Assembly: GCF_000717475.1 (NCBI RefSeq) | Contig: NZ_JPIK01000022.1 | Span: 1 to 64,000, forward strand | Source: Desulfonatronum thiodismutans | Lineage (GTDB): Bacteria > Desulfobacterota > Desulfovibrionia > Desulfovibrionales > Desulfonatronaceae | DNA: 64,000 nucleotides | Direction of reading: 5' to 3' | Shown: one piece after another, positions 27,346 to 35,878 of the stretch | How positions within the stretch are numbered: position 1 is the first letter of the stretch | How the letters are laid out: every line of letters starts with the position of its first letter | Program-made: the position numbers and the translations under genes | The notes under the pieces: model-generated | Databases searched by the model: none | The model's input: the letters and a program-made list of their open reading frames with translations, nothing else | What the model was told of the DNA's origin: nothing

Positions 27346-28308
27346 TCAATTGTCCTGGAACACTTCGCCAACGTTCTTGGCGTCCAGGATTCGTTCGGCC
27401 CAGAGGTCCAGTTGTTCGGGCGTGGCTTTGCGTAGGCGTTCCTGAACGTCGATGTCGGTGATGCTTTTGCCGAAGCGTTTGGTGATTTGGCGCTGGAGTA
27501 ATTCGCCACGGCCCTTCTGTAAGCCTCTTGTTTCCCCTCGCAGTTCAAGTCTTTCCGCTACTGTCATAAACATGCCTCCTTTTCCTGCTGAAAGGCTTTG
27601 CGTGAACATATTTTGCATTTCTTCGGGCTCGATGTCCATAACCGAAAGCACGTACCGGAAAATCTTTTCCAGCCAATGCATGGACGTGGCGTTCTCGTCC
27701 ATTTGGATCACCAGGGCGATGATTTCCCAGATCTTCTCTACATCCTCCGGGGTGTTCCTGGCTTGGAGGCAGAGCATGACCAGTTGGTTAAGAATCTGGC
27801 CTTTGATGATTTCGTCGGTTTCCGGGGAGAAGTCGTAGAAGGCGAGGTCGAAGCCAGGAACGTAGGCGGACAGTTCTGGATCGGGAATGTCCACGAGTTC
27901 GGAAAGCCGGATGGCCTTGCCTTTGGGTTTGCCGTGGTAGATGACGATGGGGATGATCAGTGGCAGGGTTTTGGCTTTCTGGTTTTGTTTGAGGTGGAGT
28001 TCCCAGATTTCAATGATATAACGGAGCAATTGGAGAACCACGAACCGATCCGGGTAGCTTTTGTGCTCAAAGAGGAAATACACGAACCCGGGCCGGTCGC
28101 TGCTGAGCATGATTTGGTAGAGCAGGTCGGAATAGTGTTCAGCCTGCTTCTCGTCCACGAAGCTGTCTTTGGTGATGGCCAGCGTATCCAGCTTGATATG
28201 CTTCAAAACCTTGGCCGGGAGGTAGTTGGCCAGGAAGTCGGCGGCGACCTCCTTGTGGCTCATGGTTTCCCGGAAGAAGGTGTCGTGGATGTTGTTGATC
28301 TCGCTCAT
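27346..28308 (-). CDS. Rpn family recombination-promoting nuclease / PD-(D/E)xK putative transposase
   Basis: 320-residue protein of the Rpn/Transposase_31 (PF04754) family: DNA-cutting PD-(D/E)xK proteins that promote RecA-independent recombination in E. coli. Seen: the family start NNIHDTFFRETMSHKEVAADFLANYLP, the nuclease core FVYFLFEHKSYPDRFVVLQLLRY (ExK in FEHK) near residue 80, PLIIPIVIYHGKP near 122, and a C-terminal tail (RQITKRFGKSITDIDVQERL then ATPEQLDLWAERIL) common in this family. It stands alone, on the opposite strand to its neighbours, in a repeat-rich patch. Start at 28308, preceded on its strand by a Gly/Ser-type purine tract; no operon partner. Confidence 0.88.
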   Translation of the reverse strand: MSEINNIHDTFFRETMSHKEVAADFLANYLPAKVLKHIKLDTLAITKDSFVDEKQAEHYSDLLYQIMLSSDRPGFVYFLFEHKSYPDRFVVLQLLRYIIEIWELHLKQNQKAKTLPLIIPIVIYHGKPKGKAIRLSELVDIPDPELSAYVPGFDLAFYDFSPETDEIIKGQILNQLVMLCLQARNTPEDVEKIWEIIALVIQMDENATSMHWLEKIFRYVLSVMDIEPEEMQNMFTQSLSAGKGGMFMTVAERLELRGETRGLQKGRGELLQRQITKRFGKSITDIDVQERLRKATPEQLDLWAERILDAKNVGEVFQDN

Positions 28309-28424
28309 GGGGGCGGATCGTAGGGCAGGGGCTGGCGTATGGCAAGGCAGTCAGGGCTGCCCATCAACGGCGTCAACCAACCGCTTCATCGAATACACCC
28401 CCTCCACCCCGCCAACCGGCGTTC

Positions 28425-28473
28425 ACCCTGTTAAACACGGCAAGCCGTAGACCGAAGGTCTGTTTAACAGGGT
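28425..28473. repeat. Inverted repeat upstream of rpn
   Basis: ACCCTGTTAAAC (28425-28436) and GTTTAACAGGGT (28462-28473), a perfect 12-bp inverted repeat with a 25-nt loop. Could be a hairpin, an operator or an element end. Confidence 0.6.
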
Positions 28474-28687
28474 AAACCTCCGCTCATCCTTGGAATCCAG
28501 CAAGTGCTTCACTCCATCGAACACCTCGGCCACGAACTCTTTTGAGCCGATGATTGTCAATCAGCATCGAAAAATGACCCACCATCGGCGTCCAATTTTG
28601 ACCCCCTCGGTCATTTCATCGCCGTGGAGTGCCTGAAGCTGCGCCAACTATCGGTAGTTTTTCGTAGCCACTTAGACCACGCTGGGC
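28474..28687. other. Non-coding remnant DNA
   Basis: No gene. Contains AAAAATGACCC and CAATTTTGACCCCC on the + strand (about 28573-28608), which resemble the repeated ends of IS21-type elements. No transposase remains. Confidence 0.25.
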
Positions 28688-28903
28688 ATGGATGCAACCA
28701 GCGCCAGCCCTGTCCCGCGATTCGCGTGGGTTGCGTTGGATCATGTCAGTAAGATAACGGTTCAGCGAATACCAGGCGAGTTGGCCCACGTGCTGAGCAT
28801 GCGGCATGTGAGCAAGGAGGTGTTGGACAAGTTCATCACGGGCATGAAGGAGCTTGGCGCAAAAAATCATTTTGCACCAAGCCTGTTGAAAGTTGATGGT
28901 TAA
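28688..28903 (+). CDS. Small hypothetical protein, possibly a fragment
   Basis: A 71-residue frame starting at ATG 28688. The composition is protein-like (ending HVSKEVLDKFITGMKELGAKN then HFAPSLLKVDG), but there is no clear ribosome site and I recognise no family. It lies among remnants, so it may be the end of a broken gene. Confidence 0.25.
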   Translation: MDATSASPVPRFAWVALDHVSKITVQRIPGELAHVLSMRHVSKEVLDKFITGMKELGAKNHFAPSLLKVDG

Positions 28904-28987
28904 AAGTTGAATAAAAACAAAATATTGTTTTTGGCTCAATATGCGTTTCGGGCAGATGGCTCGCAAATGCATGATTCTTCATCGGTT

Positions 28988-29160
28988 CATGCCCCAACGG
29001 GGCATCGTCCTCTAGCCCAGGGTTGGCCTGGGATCATTGAAAAAGGACGCAACCCCTTTGGGGTTGGTTACGGAAATATGGCGCATTTCCCAGGGTAGCG
29101 GCACAGCCGCAACCCTGGGCTGGGGGACTGAATCCCGTTGGGATTCCCAGAAGAAAATGA
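28988..29160. repeat. Cluster of short palindromes
   Basis: Consecutive hairpins: TGCCCCAACGGGGCA, CAACCCCTTTGGGGTTG, AATCCCGTTGGGATT, and an outer inverted pair AGCCCAGGGTTG (29014-29025) / CAACCCTGGGCT (29110-29121). Typical of a bacterial interspersed mosaic element. A 27-residue frame at 29177-29260 follows and ends 72 nt before the next gene; I do not recognise it. Confidence 0.6.
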
Positions 29161-29331
29161 CAGTCCGGAACGCATAATGAGACATCTGGAATACAAGGAG
29201 GACGGCCTTTCCGCGCGGGATGCCATGACGGCAATTTATGAGGCGCGGGAACAATTGTGAAGAAAACCGTTTGGAAAGCCGGAATGCCGTCCCTGCCTAA
29301 CCAGACATTAACCAGACCAGAGAGGGAAATC

Positions 29332-30552
29332 ATGAAAAACCTGCTGCTTTGCTGCCTTGTTTGTTGCGTGACGTGCTGGCCCGCCTTCAGCCGGGCCGAT
29401 GTCCCGCCGCTTCCAGCGCAATGCGCGGAAAGCATCGGGGCCTTTGCGGAAGCGTACCAGGAAAACGAGGTTTTCAGACTGCTCATGGACATGGCCTTCG
29501 AGAACATGCGGCCCTTGCCGGAAGGTTACCACCATGGGGGCAATCCCTGGATCGGCAAAAAGTATGACGACCTGCTCGTCTTTCTGGGCGACTGGTGCCT
29601 GTTTCTGCCCAAGTCCAAGGGCAGTTCGGACGACGGATTGGCCTACATCGAGGTGATGGACTTCTTCTCCTACCAGAATCCCTTTGGTAGAGCCGTATTC
29701 CAGATCTCCCCGGGCAGGGAGCTGTTCCAGCGTTTCATCGAGGATCGGGGCACCTTCATGAACAGCCCGGAGTCCAGGGCAGTGGTGGCTCAGTGGCTGG
29801 CCAACCCGCGCATTGAAAAGGAAGACTATCTGCTCCCGGACCCCGACGCTCCTGACGGCGGCTTTGGCTCGTTCAACGAGTTTTTTGCCCGGACCTTCAA
29901 GGACCAGGCCCAAAGTCGGCCCCAGACCATGCCGGACCGGGACTACGTGATCAGCGCGCCTACGGATGCGATCATGAACCCGATCCCCGTGCCCATCGTG
30001 GACAATAGCACCATGCTGCGCACCAAGGGCACCCAGGAGCTGAACATTCAGGAACTGCTGGCCGGATCCAGGTACTGGGAGCGGTTCGTGGGCGGCACGG
30101 CCCTGTCCTGTATTCTCATGCCCAACACCTACCACCGATACCACTCCCCGGTGGCCGGGGCGGTGATCGAGACCGCGTTGGTGAACGGGGCCCTGCTGGG
30201 CATGGAGGACTTTCCCGCCTTTGTCCCGCCCGGCGGCAACGTGGGGCGGCCCGGCTCGGACTTCGGTGCTTTTGAAAACTATCAGCGCGGCTATTTCATC
30301 ATCGATACCGGGAAATACGGTCTGGTGGCCGCGGTGGCCGTGGGCTTGAGCGAGATTGGTTCCGTGGTCTTCCAGGACCGGTTCCTGAACGCAACCGGGC
30401 CGGTCCCGGTCCGGCGTGGAGACGAACTGGGCCATTTCCTCTATGGCGGTTCCCTGGTGATCCTGGTGTTCGAGCCGGGTCGGTACGTCTCCGGCGGCGT
30501 CAAGGTCCGCCTGGGCAACCAGATCGGCGTCTTTGACACGGACGGCGAATGA
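29332..30552 (+). CDS. Exported phosphatidylserine-decarboxylase-family protein, second paralogue
   Basis: 406 residues with a signal peptide (MKNLLLCCLVCCVTCWPAFSRA), a helical N-terminal region, and a PS-decarboxylase domain: GFGSFNEFFARTFK, ISAPTDA (Asp of the SPxDG motif kept), TYHRYHSPVAG (catalytic His) and the processing site FLYGGSLVILVF near 371, with Gly-Gly-Ser where the pyruvoyl Ser forms. It is clearly related to the protein at 25262 but diverged, with the N-terminal PSD-associated domain less obvious. ATG 29332 follows GAGAGGGAAA. Lipid PSDs are membrane proteins without cleaved leaders, so two exported members are unusual. Substrate unknown. It ends right against a glutaminase stump. 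Confidence 0.82.
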   Translation: MKNLLLCCLVCCVTCWPAFSRADVPPLPAQCAESIGAFAEAYQENEVFRLLMDMAFENMRPLPEGYHHGGNPWIGKKYDDLLVFLGDWCLFLPKSKGSSDDGLAYIEVMDFFSYQNPFGRAVFQISPGRELFQRFIEDRGTFMNSPESRAVVAQWLANPRIEKEDYLLPDPDAPDGGFGSFNEFFARTFKDQAQSRPQTMPDRDYVISAPTDAIMNPIPVPIVDNSTMLRTKGTQELNIQELLAGSRYWERFVGGTALSCILMPNTYHRYHSPVAGAVIETALVNGALLGMEDFPAFVPPGGNVGRPGSDFGAFENYQRGYFIIDTGKYGLVAAVAVGLSEIGSVVFQDRFLNATGPVPVRRGDELGHFLYGGSLVILVFEPGRYVSGGVKVRLGNQIGVFDTDGE

Positions 30553-30553
30553 G

Positions 30554-30682
30554 GCCGTGGTTCCTGGAAAACTGGCCGTGGCCGCCTTTACACCCCGACT
30601 GAACCAGGCCGGCAACAGCGTCCGGGCCATGCGGGCCATCGAGTATGTCAGCCAACGCCTGGGGTTGGGGTTGTTTCAGTGA
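30554..30682 (+). pseudogene. Glutaminase (GlsA) C-terminal stump
   Basis: Starting one base after the PSD-family stop, the frame reads AVVPGKLAVAAFTPRLNQAG then NSVRAMRAIEYVSQRLGLGLFQ and stops at 30682. This matches the end of the glutaminase A (serine-dependent beta-lactamase-like) family, where VPGKL and LN-x-x-GNS are conserved. The rest of the gene (about 260 residues) is missing; the junction is abrupt, pointing to a deletion or insertion event. Confidence 0.7.
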
Positions 30683-31029
30683 AAGCACGAATGAAGGAGG
30701 CATATAAGCCTGCTTCCGGGATAAGGGAAATGGATGCATACTCATCGGAATCCCGGTAAACGTGGCGGACAGGAGGGGATAAGCGCATCCGGAATAATCA
30801 AGCTTGTTTTTTCCGGGGAAGAACCCCTCCCTGTGTCTTTTGGGCGTCTTTTTCAGGAGGAACAAAAGGCTTGGCCCTACCCAAACAGGAAGAATTCAGA
30901 ACGCATCCCAGCGTTTTCGATCCCGATCCCGATTCCGACCCCGATTGCAGGAGCAAGAGTGGACAAATATCGTACTGAAAAGTTGCGTTTCATAAAGGGT
31001 ATCGGGTTGCAACACGAGGAAAACGTTTT
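30683..31029. other. Intergenic stretch with a hexamer-repeat variant
   Basis: No gene seen. Contains a GATCCC/GATTCC hexamer series at 30915-30946 (TTTTCGATCCCGATCCCG and on), a variant of the GATTTC elements found elsewhere. Confidence 0.5.
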
Positions 31030-31059
31030 GACGTCAGAGCGTTGTAGCGCTAGAACGTC
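31030..31059. promoter_or_regulatory. Candidate operator palindrome of the toxin-antitoxin pair
   Basis: GACGTCAGAGCG (31030-31041) and CGCTAGAACGTC (31048-31059) form an imperfect inverted repeat (9 of 12 paired), 24 nt before the antitoxin ATG. A ribbon-helix-helix antitoxin would be expected to bind such a site. Confidence 0.45.
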
Positions 31060-31082
31060 TTCAAACAAATGGAGGCGATAGC

Positions 31083-31316
31083 ATGGAAGCAACAGTCAAG
31101 CGCGCCACGGTTTATCTGGACGAGATTGTTCATAAGGCTCTTAAAATGAAGGCGTTGGAGACATCCAGATCCATTTCGGATCTTGTCAATTCCGCCGTGA
31201 AAAATGCCCTTGCCGAAGATGCCGAAGATCTTGCGGCATTCGACTGCCGGGCGAATGAGCCTCTTCTCAGTTATGATGATATGGTGAAGAGGCTCAGGGA
31301 CGATGGCCGGATATAG
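31083..31316 (+). CDS. Antitoxin, ribbon-helix-helix type (RelB/CopG-like)
   Basis: 77-residue antitoxin: the N-terminal ATVYLDEIVHKALKMKALET segment fits a ribbon-helix-helix DNA-binding domain, and the acidic C-terminal half would wrap the toxin. ATG 31083 follows GGAGG. It overlaps the toxin gene by 14 nt, the usual coupled antitoxin-toxin order. Likely autoregulated through the palindrome at 31030. Confidence 0.82.
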   Translation: MEATVKRATVYLDEIVHKALKMKALETSRSISDLVNSAVKNALAEDAEDLAAFDCRANEPLLSYDDMVKRLRDDGRI

Positions 31317-31560
31317 CATATTTTTCAGGAAATCCGTGGAAAAAGACCTTTCCGGCATTCCGAAAAAGGATGTCATGAAAATCCTTGGTCGCATCAAAGA
31401 CCTGGAAAACGACCCTCGCCCGCCAGGAAGCGAAAAATTGACCGGACAGGAGCGGTACCGCCTGCGCCAGGGTAATTACCGTATCGTTTACTCCATCCAA
31501 GATGATGAACTCACTGTATGGATTGTTACGATTGGTCACAGGAAAGGTGTTTATCGTTGA
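31303..31560 (+). CDS. RelE/ParE-family toxin
   Basis: 85-residue RelE-superfamily toxin; members are ribosome-dependent mRNA nucleases or gyrase poisons. Seen: FFRKSVEKDLSGIPKKDVMKIL, the GSEKLTGQERYRLRQGNYRIVY core with Arg and Tyr residues typical of RelE-like active surfaces, and the end VTIGHRKGVYR. Pairs with the antitoxin just upstream. Which mode of action applies cannot be told from sequence, though the YRLRQGNYRIVY-GHR pattern favours the RelE mRNase group. Confidence 0.85.
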   Translation: MAGYSIFFRKSVEKDLSGIPKKDVMKILGRIKDLENDPRPPGSEKLTGQERYRLRQGNYRIVYSIQDDELTVWIVTIGHRKGVYR

Positions 31561-32059
31561 GGCAATTGAGAGATCTTCGCTTTTATGCGGCTTGCCCCCA
31601 GTCAAAATGGGCTGGCCCGGAATCAGGACCAGGGTCAGGCGATCCAGGTCAACCCGGGTCATGGGTCAAGTCCGCTCTTGGCCTCATATTGTTTAAACCA
31701 TGAGCCCGTTTTGCTGCATTGCTTTACGAAGTGAAGCACTTGCATCCGAACCGGGAGATCAAGGCCGCCATTGCTCTGCTTTGTAATCAAGGACCACCCA
31801 TCTCCAACAGCAACAAGCGCTTCGACTCTTGCTTCGGTACGGACGCGCTGAACGATTTCCTTGTTGCACCCTGCCCCTCCATCCGATCGATGAACATCTC
31901 CTTCCGGACCGTTTGTGACCAAATCGTCGTTTGACGGAAGGCGCTTCTCCATTTATTCGCGACTTCGACAGTCGTCTTTGACGAAAAGAAGCGGCTGATT
32001 CCCCTCGGGCGATATGACCGGAGGGTTGGTTGGAACTCTAAAATTTTGTGGGAGAATTG
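31561..32059. other. Intergenic gap before the chemoreceptor
   Basis: No gene supported. Short frames here lack ribosome sites and family resemblance. The last 100 nt presumably carry the chemoreceptor promoter. Confidence 0.4.
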
Positions 32060-34327
32060 ATGGAATCTCGGAAAATGGCCTTGTCGTCGGAGGAACGTCG
32101 GTGGTTGCCCTGGCGCGGGCCGAACGGAAAGATATCCCTGGGCTGGTCCTGTTTTGTGAATAAATATCGATATCCCGTTGTGGAGCGGACTTTTGACGGC
32201 ATTGCCTGCACCAGAGCTCGGGAGCTTCAGGACTGGGCTGAGGAGCAATGGACGCGGATGCGGGAGGTGGCCGATGAATTGGCGGGCAAACGGCCCTCGG
32301 CCGACACCCGCAAACTTCTTGAAGAGCGACGCGACGAGGTCCCTGATTTTTCCGAACTCTTCATCGTGGATCATGAAGGCCGGCTCCTGGTCTCCTCGCA
32401 TCCGGACCGCAAGGGAGCGGCTTCGGGCATCGACCCGAAAGCGCTGGAGCGCGGCCTTGCGGACCGTTTTCTCCATGGACCGTACCTCGATCCCGTAACA
32501 TTGCGGCTTGGTCCGTCAACCTCCCGCTTTCACGACGAAGCGACCTTGATGTTCCTGCATCCCGTTCGCCTTGACGGCCAAGCCGCGGGGTGCGTGTGCG
32601 GCCGCGTGCCCAACGACGTTCTGGGGGATCTCATCCAGCGCGAAGCCGGCCATGTTTTCCCGGAATCCGGGGACAACTATTTGTTCATGGCAAAATCCCG
32701 CTTTGATCCTTCCATTGCCCAGGGCACGGCCCTGTCCCGTTCCCGGTTCGAGGACGACACGTTCAGTTTCGGGGAAAACCTGAAGAGCGGCGTCCATACC
32801 CAATGGGGCACGGTCAAGGTGAAGAAGCACACGGAATTCGAGCTGCGCTTCACGGATCCGGCCACCGGGGAACTGCATCCCGGGGTTCGGGAAACCATCC
32901 GCAAGGGCGAAAACCTTTTTGTCGAATATCCCGGCTATTCCGACTACCGACACATACCGGTCATCGGCAGGGGGATCACCTTTCAGATGCCCGGTTCGCC
33001 GGACAAGTGGGGCATGATGTGCGAGGGAGACCTGGAAGAAGTCTACCGACCGCGCTCCGTAAGCTTCCGGTTGATATCCGCCGCGGCTCCGCTCGTCTTG
33101 GCCCCCTTGGCGGTCATGGCCGTTGCCGCCGCCGGGGGCGCGCCCCTCCTGCCGTCCCTGGCCGCGGCCCTTCTGGTCGCCTTTGTCGGGATGATCGCGT
33201 TTTCCCGGCGGATCCCCAAAAAACTGTCCGAGCGCCTGGACCTGATGACCGGGACCTTGCTTGGCGTGGCCGAGTGCGGGGCCGGTCTCTCCTCGCGGCT
33301 GGACGCTTCCAGAATGGGCAACGACGAAACAAGCCAGTTGGCTCGCTGGATCAACAGCTTCATGGACAAGCTCGACGGCATTGTCCAAAAAAACGTTCGG
33401 GAGACGGAAAAGGCGAATCAGGCCCGCGCCGCGGCGGTCAAGGCCACGGCTCTGGCTGAAAGCGCCAAGCGTGAGGGGATGCTCGCGGCCGCGTCGCAAC
33501 TTGAAGGAGTCATCGGCGGAGTCAATCATGCGATCAATGACCTGGTTGGTCAGGTCGAGCAGGCCAACCGGGGGGTCAACGAACAGGACGCGAAAATATC
33601 GGAAACAGCCACCGCCATGGAGGAGATGAACGCCACGGTCATGGAGGTGGCCCGGAACGCGTCCAATGCCGCCTCCGGGGCGGACAAGGCCCGGGTGGAG
33701 GCGGAACAGGGCGTGGACATCGTGGGACGGTCCATCGAATCCATTTCCAAGGTCCAGCAGATGTCCCTCTCCGTGAAGGAAAGCCTTGATCAGTTGGGAA
33801 CCCAGGCCATGCAGATCAACAGCATCATGAGCGTCATCGACGACATCGCGGACCAGACCAACCTGCTGGCATTGAACGCGGCCATTGAAGCGGCCCGGGC
33901 CGGAGACGCGGGCCGGGGGTTCGCCGTGGTGGCGGACGAGGTCCGCAAGCTCGCCGAAAAAACCATGGTCGCCACCAAGGAAGTCGAAGTCGCCGTTACG
34001 TCCATCCAGAGCGGCACGAACGACAACATCCAAGGGATGAACAACGCGGTGTGCGCCGTGGACGAGGCCATCGCCCTCGCGAATCGCTCCGGAGAAGCCC
34101 TGCGGAACATCCTGACCTTCGCGAGAGAGGTCGCGAATCAGGTCGGCTCCATTGCCGCGGCCACGGAGCAGCAATCCTCAGCCAGCGAGGAAGTCAACCG
34201 GAGCCTGAGCGACATCAACCGCATCACATCCGCCACGGCCCAGGTCATGGAACAGGCGACCAAGGCCATCAGCGACTTGTCCTCCCAGTCCTCGGAATTG
34301 CGGGAGCTGATGAACAGCTTGAGGTAG
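32060..34327 (+). CDS. Methyl-accepting chemotaxis protein with atypical topology
   Basis: Chemoreceptor that controls CheA through the conserved cytoplasmic hairpin. Seen in 755 residues: a sensor region (about 1-335) with a Cache-like patch ([21 protein letters not shown] near 110), two adjacent hydrophobic segments (about 337-382), a HAMP-like or coiled-coil linker, and the signalling tip [20 protein letters not shown] near 594. ATG 32060 has GGGAGA upstream; the GTG at 32048 would add only four residues. Oddity: there is no N-terminal membrane segment, so with only a central hairpin the sensor domain would stay in the cytoplasm rather than face the periplasm. Alternatively the true N terminus is lost. 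Confidence 0.88.
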   Translation: MESRKMALSSEERRWLPWRGPNGKISLGWSCFVNKYRYPVVERTFDGIACTRARELQDWAEEQWTRMREVADELAGKRPSADTRKLLEERRDEVPDFSELFIVDHEGRLLVSSHPDRKGAASGIDPKALERGLADRFLHGPYLDPVTLRLGPSTSRFHDEATLMFLHPVRLDGQAAGCVCGRVPNDVLGDLIQREAGHVFPESGDNYLFMAKSRFDPSIAQGTALSRSRFEDDTFSFGENLKSGVHTQWGTVKVKKHTEFELRFTDPATGELHPGVRETIRKGENLFVEYPGYSDYRHIPVIGRGITFQMPGSPDKWGMMCEGDLEEVYRPRSVSFRLISAAAPLVLAPLAVMAVAAAGGAPLLPSLAAALLVAFVGMIAFSRRIPKKLSERLDLMTGTLLGVAECGAGLSSRLDASRMGNDETSQLARWINSFMDKLDGIVQKNVRETEKANQARAAAVKATALAESAKREGMLAAASQLEGVIGGVNHAINDLVGQVEQANRGVNEQDAKISETATAMEEMNATVMEVARNASNAASGADKARVEAEQGVDIVGRSIESISKVQQMSLSVKESLDQLGTQAMQINSIMSVIDDIADQTNLLALNAAIEAARAGDAGRGFAVVADEVRKLAEKTMVATKEVEVAVTSIQSGTNDNIQGMNNAVCAVDEAIALANRSGEALRNILTFAREVANQVGSIAAATEQQSSASEEVNRSLSDINRITSATAQVMEQATKAISDLSSQSSELRELMNSLR

Positions 34328-34505
34328 GCTTTGCGTTTCCGCTCAACAGCGATGCACTCGTTTCCCCTCTTGCCATGCCTGAAATCCGCCTGCCCCCCCT
34401 TCGGCTGTCCGGCCTTGCAGGTCTCCGATACTCTCCCCGTCTCCGAGGCATGCGTCGGCCTGTTCGCGAGGGTGGCGGCGAAGCGTTGACAAGGGGCGTG
34501 CAGGA

Positions 34506-35300
34506 TCAGGCGATCCAGATCAGTCCGACCTGGCGGCCGGTGACCTTGTCGCGGCGATAGGAGAAGAAGGTTTCGGGCAGGTTGGCGGTGCAGAGGTCCA
34601 GACCGAAGATGTGGTCCGGGCGCAGGCCGGCGGCCAGGAGCTGGTCCCGGGTCAGCCGCCAGAGGTCCACGGTCTTGGCCGCGGGATCGAAGTAGTCCCG
34701 GAAGTCGTCGCCCCATTCCAGATCAAAATTGACGAATTCACTGGCCCCCGGTCCCAGGCTGGGGCCGCGCACGGCCAGAACGTCTTCGGGGCGAAGGTTG
34801 TAGGCCTCGCAAAACGCGGCCACGCCTTTTTGGGGGAAGCCCTGGCGGTTGCCGCGCCAGCCGCAGTGCAGGGCCGCCACGTGTCCCCCGTCCCGGTGGG
34901 CCAGGAGGATGGGCTGGCAGTCCGCGGTTTTCACGATCAGGGCCAGGCCGGGGCGGGAGGTGGCCGAGCCATCGGCTTCCAGAGTGGGGCGTAGGGAGAC
35001 GTCGTCCGTTCCGGTTTCCGTGCCCGTTCCCGCGCCTGGTCCCGCTTTCGGTCCCGTTTTTGGCGGGCCTGGGTCGATGACCATCTCCACGCCATGCACT
35101 TGTCTGGTCTCGAACCAGTGGTCGAAGCCCAGTCGGCGTTGCAGAATCCGGCGGTTGGCCAGGACCCGGGCATCCTCGTCCCCCACTTCCCAGGACAGAT
35201 TGGCCTCGGCGCGGGGCTCTTGGCTCACGCCGCCCAGCCGGGTGGTGAAGGCCGCCTTGATGTTCGGCAGGCCGGGAAAGGAAAAGGGGATGATGGTCAT
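34506..35300 (-). CDS. pgeF: Peptidoglycan editing factor PgeF / YfiH (laccase-domain)
   Basis: 264-residue member of the YfiH/PgeF family, purine-nucleoside-processing or peptidoglycan-editing Zn/Cu enzymes. In E. coli PgeF keeps wrong amino acids out of muropeptides. Seen: TRLGGVS near the N terminus, Q-V-H-G, the metal and active-site motifs TADCQPILLA and ALHCGWRG, and the ending FFSYRRDKVTGRQVGLI. A Gly/Thr-rich insert (about 82-96) is unusual. The start ATG overlaps the stop of the folate gene upstream by 4 nt, so it is the last gene of ahcY-fthfC-pgeF. Confidence 0.88.
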   Translation of the reverse strand: MTIIPFSFPGLPNIKAAFTTRLGGVSQEPRAEANLSWEVGDEDARVLANRRILQRRLGFDHWFETRQVHGVEMVIDPGPPKTGPKAGPGAGTGTETGTDDVSLRPTLEADGSATSRPGLALIVKTADCQPILLAHRDGGHVAALHCGWRGNRQGFPQKGVAAFCEAYNLRPEDVLAVRGPSLGPGASEFVNFDLEWGDDFRDYFDPAAKTVDLWRLTRDQLLAAGLRPDHIFGLDLCTANLPETFFSYRRDKVTGRQVGLIWIA

Positions 35301-35878
35301 CGCGGGGGGCGGATGGTTTCCCGTTCCGTGCAGACGACGCGCACGGGTTGGTCGTGGGCGTCCCGGGGCAGGCGGTCCAGCAGGGTGTCGTGAAAGGTCG
35401 GGCCGATGGTCAGGATGTGCGGATCGAGCCGGGAGAGCAGGCGGTCGTAGTAGCCGCCGCCGAAGCCCAGCCGGTATCCGTCGCGGTCAAAGGCCAGGGC
35501 CGGGACCAGCACGGCGTCCGCGTCGTGCGGGGCGCAGAGGCGGCAGATTTGGCGGTCCGGCTCCAGGATGTCGTAGCGGCCGGGCACAAGCTCGTCCGTG
35601 GATCGAAACTCCAGAAAATCCATTTCCCCGGAGCGCTCCGGACAACAACAAGGGGCCAGGGTGCGCGCACCCCGGCCCCAAAGTTCTCGAATCAGCGGCC
35701 ACGTGTCCACTTCGCCCGGCAGCGGCAGATAGACCAGGACGGTCCGCGACCCGCCGAGTATCCGGGCCCACTCGGGCAGGCCGCGAACCTGGTGGTGAAT
35801 CAGTTCGTGGACCGCCGGGGCCGCGGCCGACGCCTCGCGCCGAACCCGCAACCCGCGGCGCAGCGCGGCCTTGTCCAT
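35297..35878 (-). CDS. 5-formyltetrahydrofolate cyclo-ligase
   Basis: Converts 5-formyl-THF to 5,10-methenyl-THF with ATP, returning stored folate to one-carbon metabolism. 193 residues: [16 protein letters not shown] start, VLVYLPLPGEVDTWPLI, the substrate-binding and catalytic run VLVPALAFDRDGYRLGFGGGYYDR near 127, and a C-terminal end with DRLPRDAHDQPVRVVCTE, all typical of the YgfA/MTHFS family. ATG 35878 overlaps the ahcY stop by one base (TAATG), so it is translationally coupled. A longer upstream frame runs inside ahcY and is not real. Confidence 0.92.
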   Translation of the reverse strand: MDKAALRRGLRVRREASAAAPAVHELIHHQVRGLPEWARILGGSRTVLVYLPLPGEVDTWPLIRELWGRGARTLAPCCCPERSGEMDFLEFRSTDELVPGRYDILEPDRQICRLCAPHDADAVLVPALAFDRDGYRLGFGGGYYDRLLSRLDPHILTIGPTFHDTLLDRLPRDAHDQPVRVVCTERETIRPPR

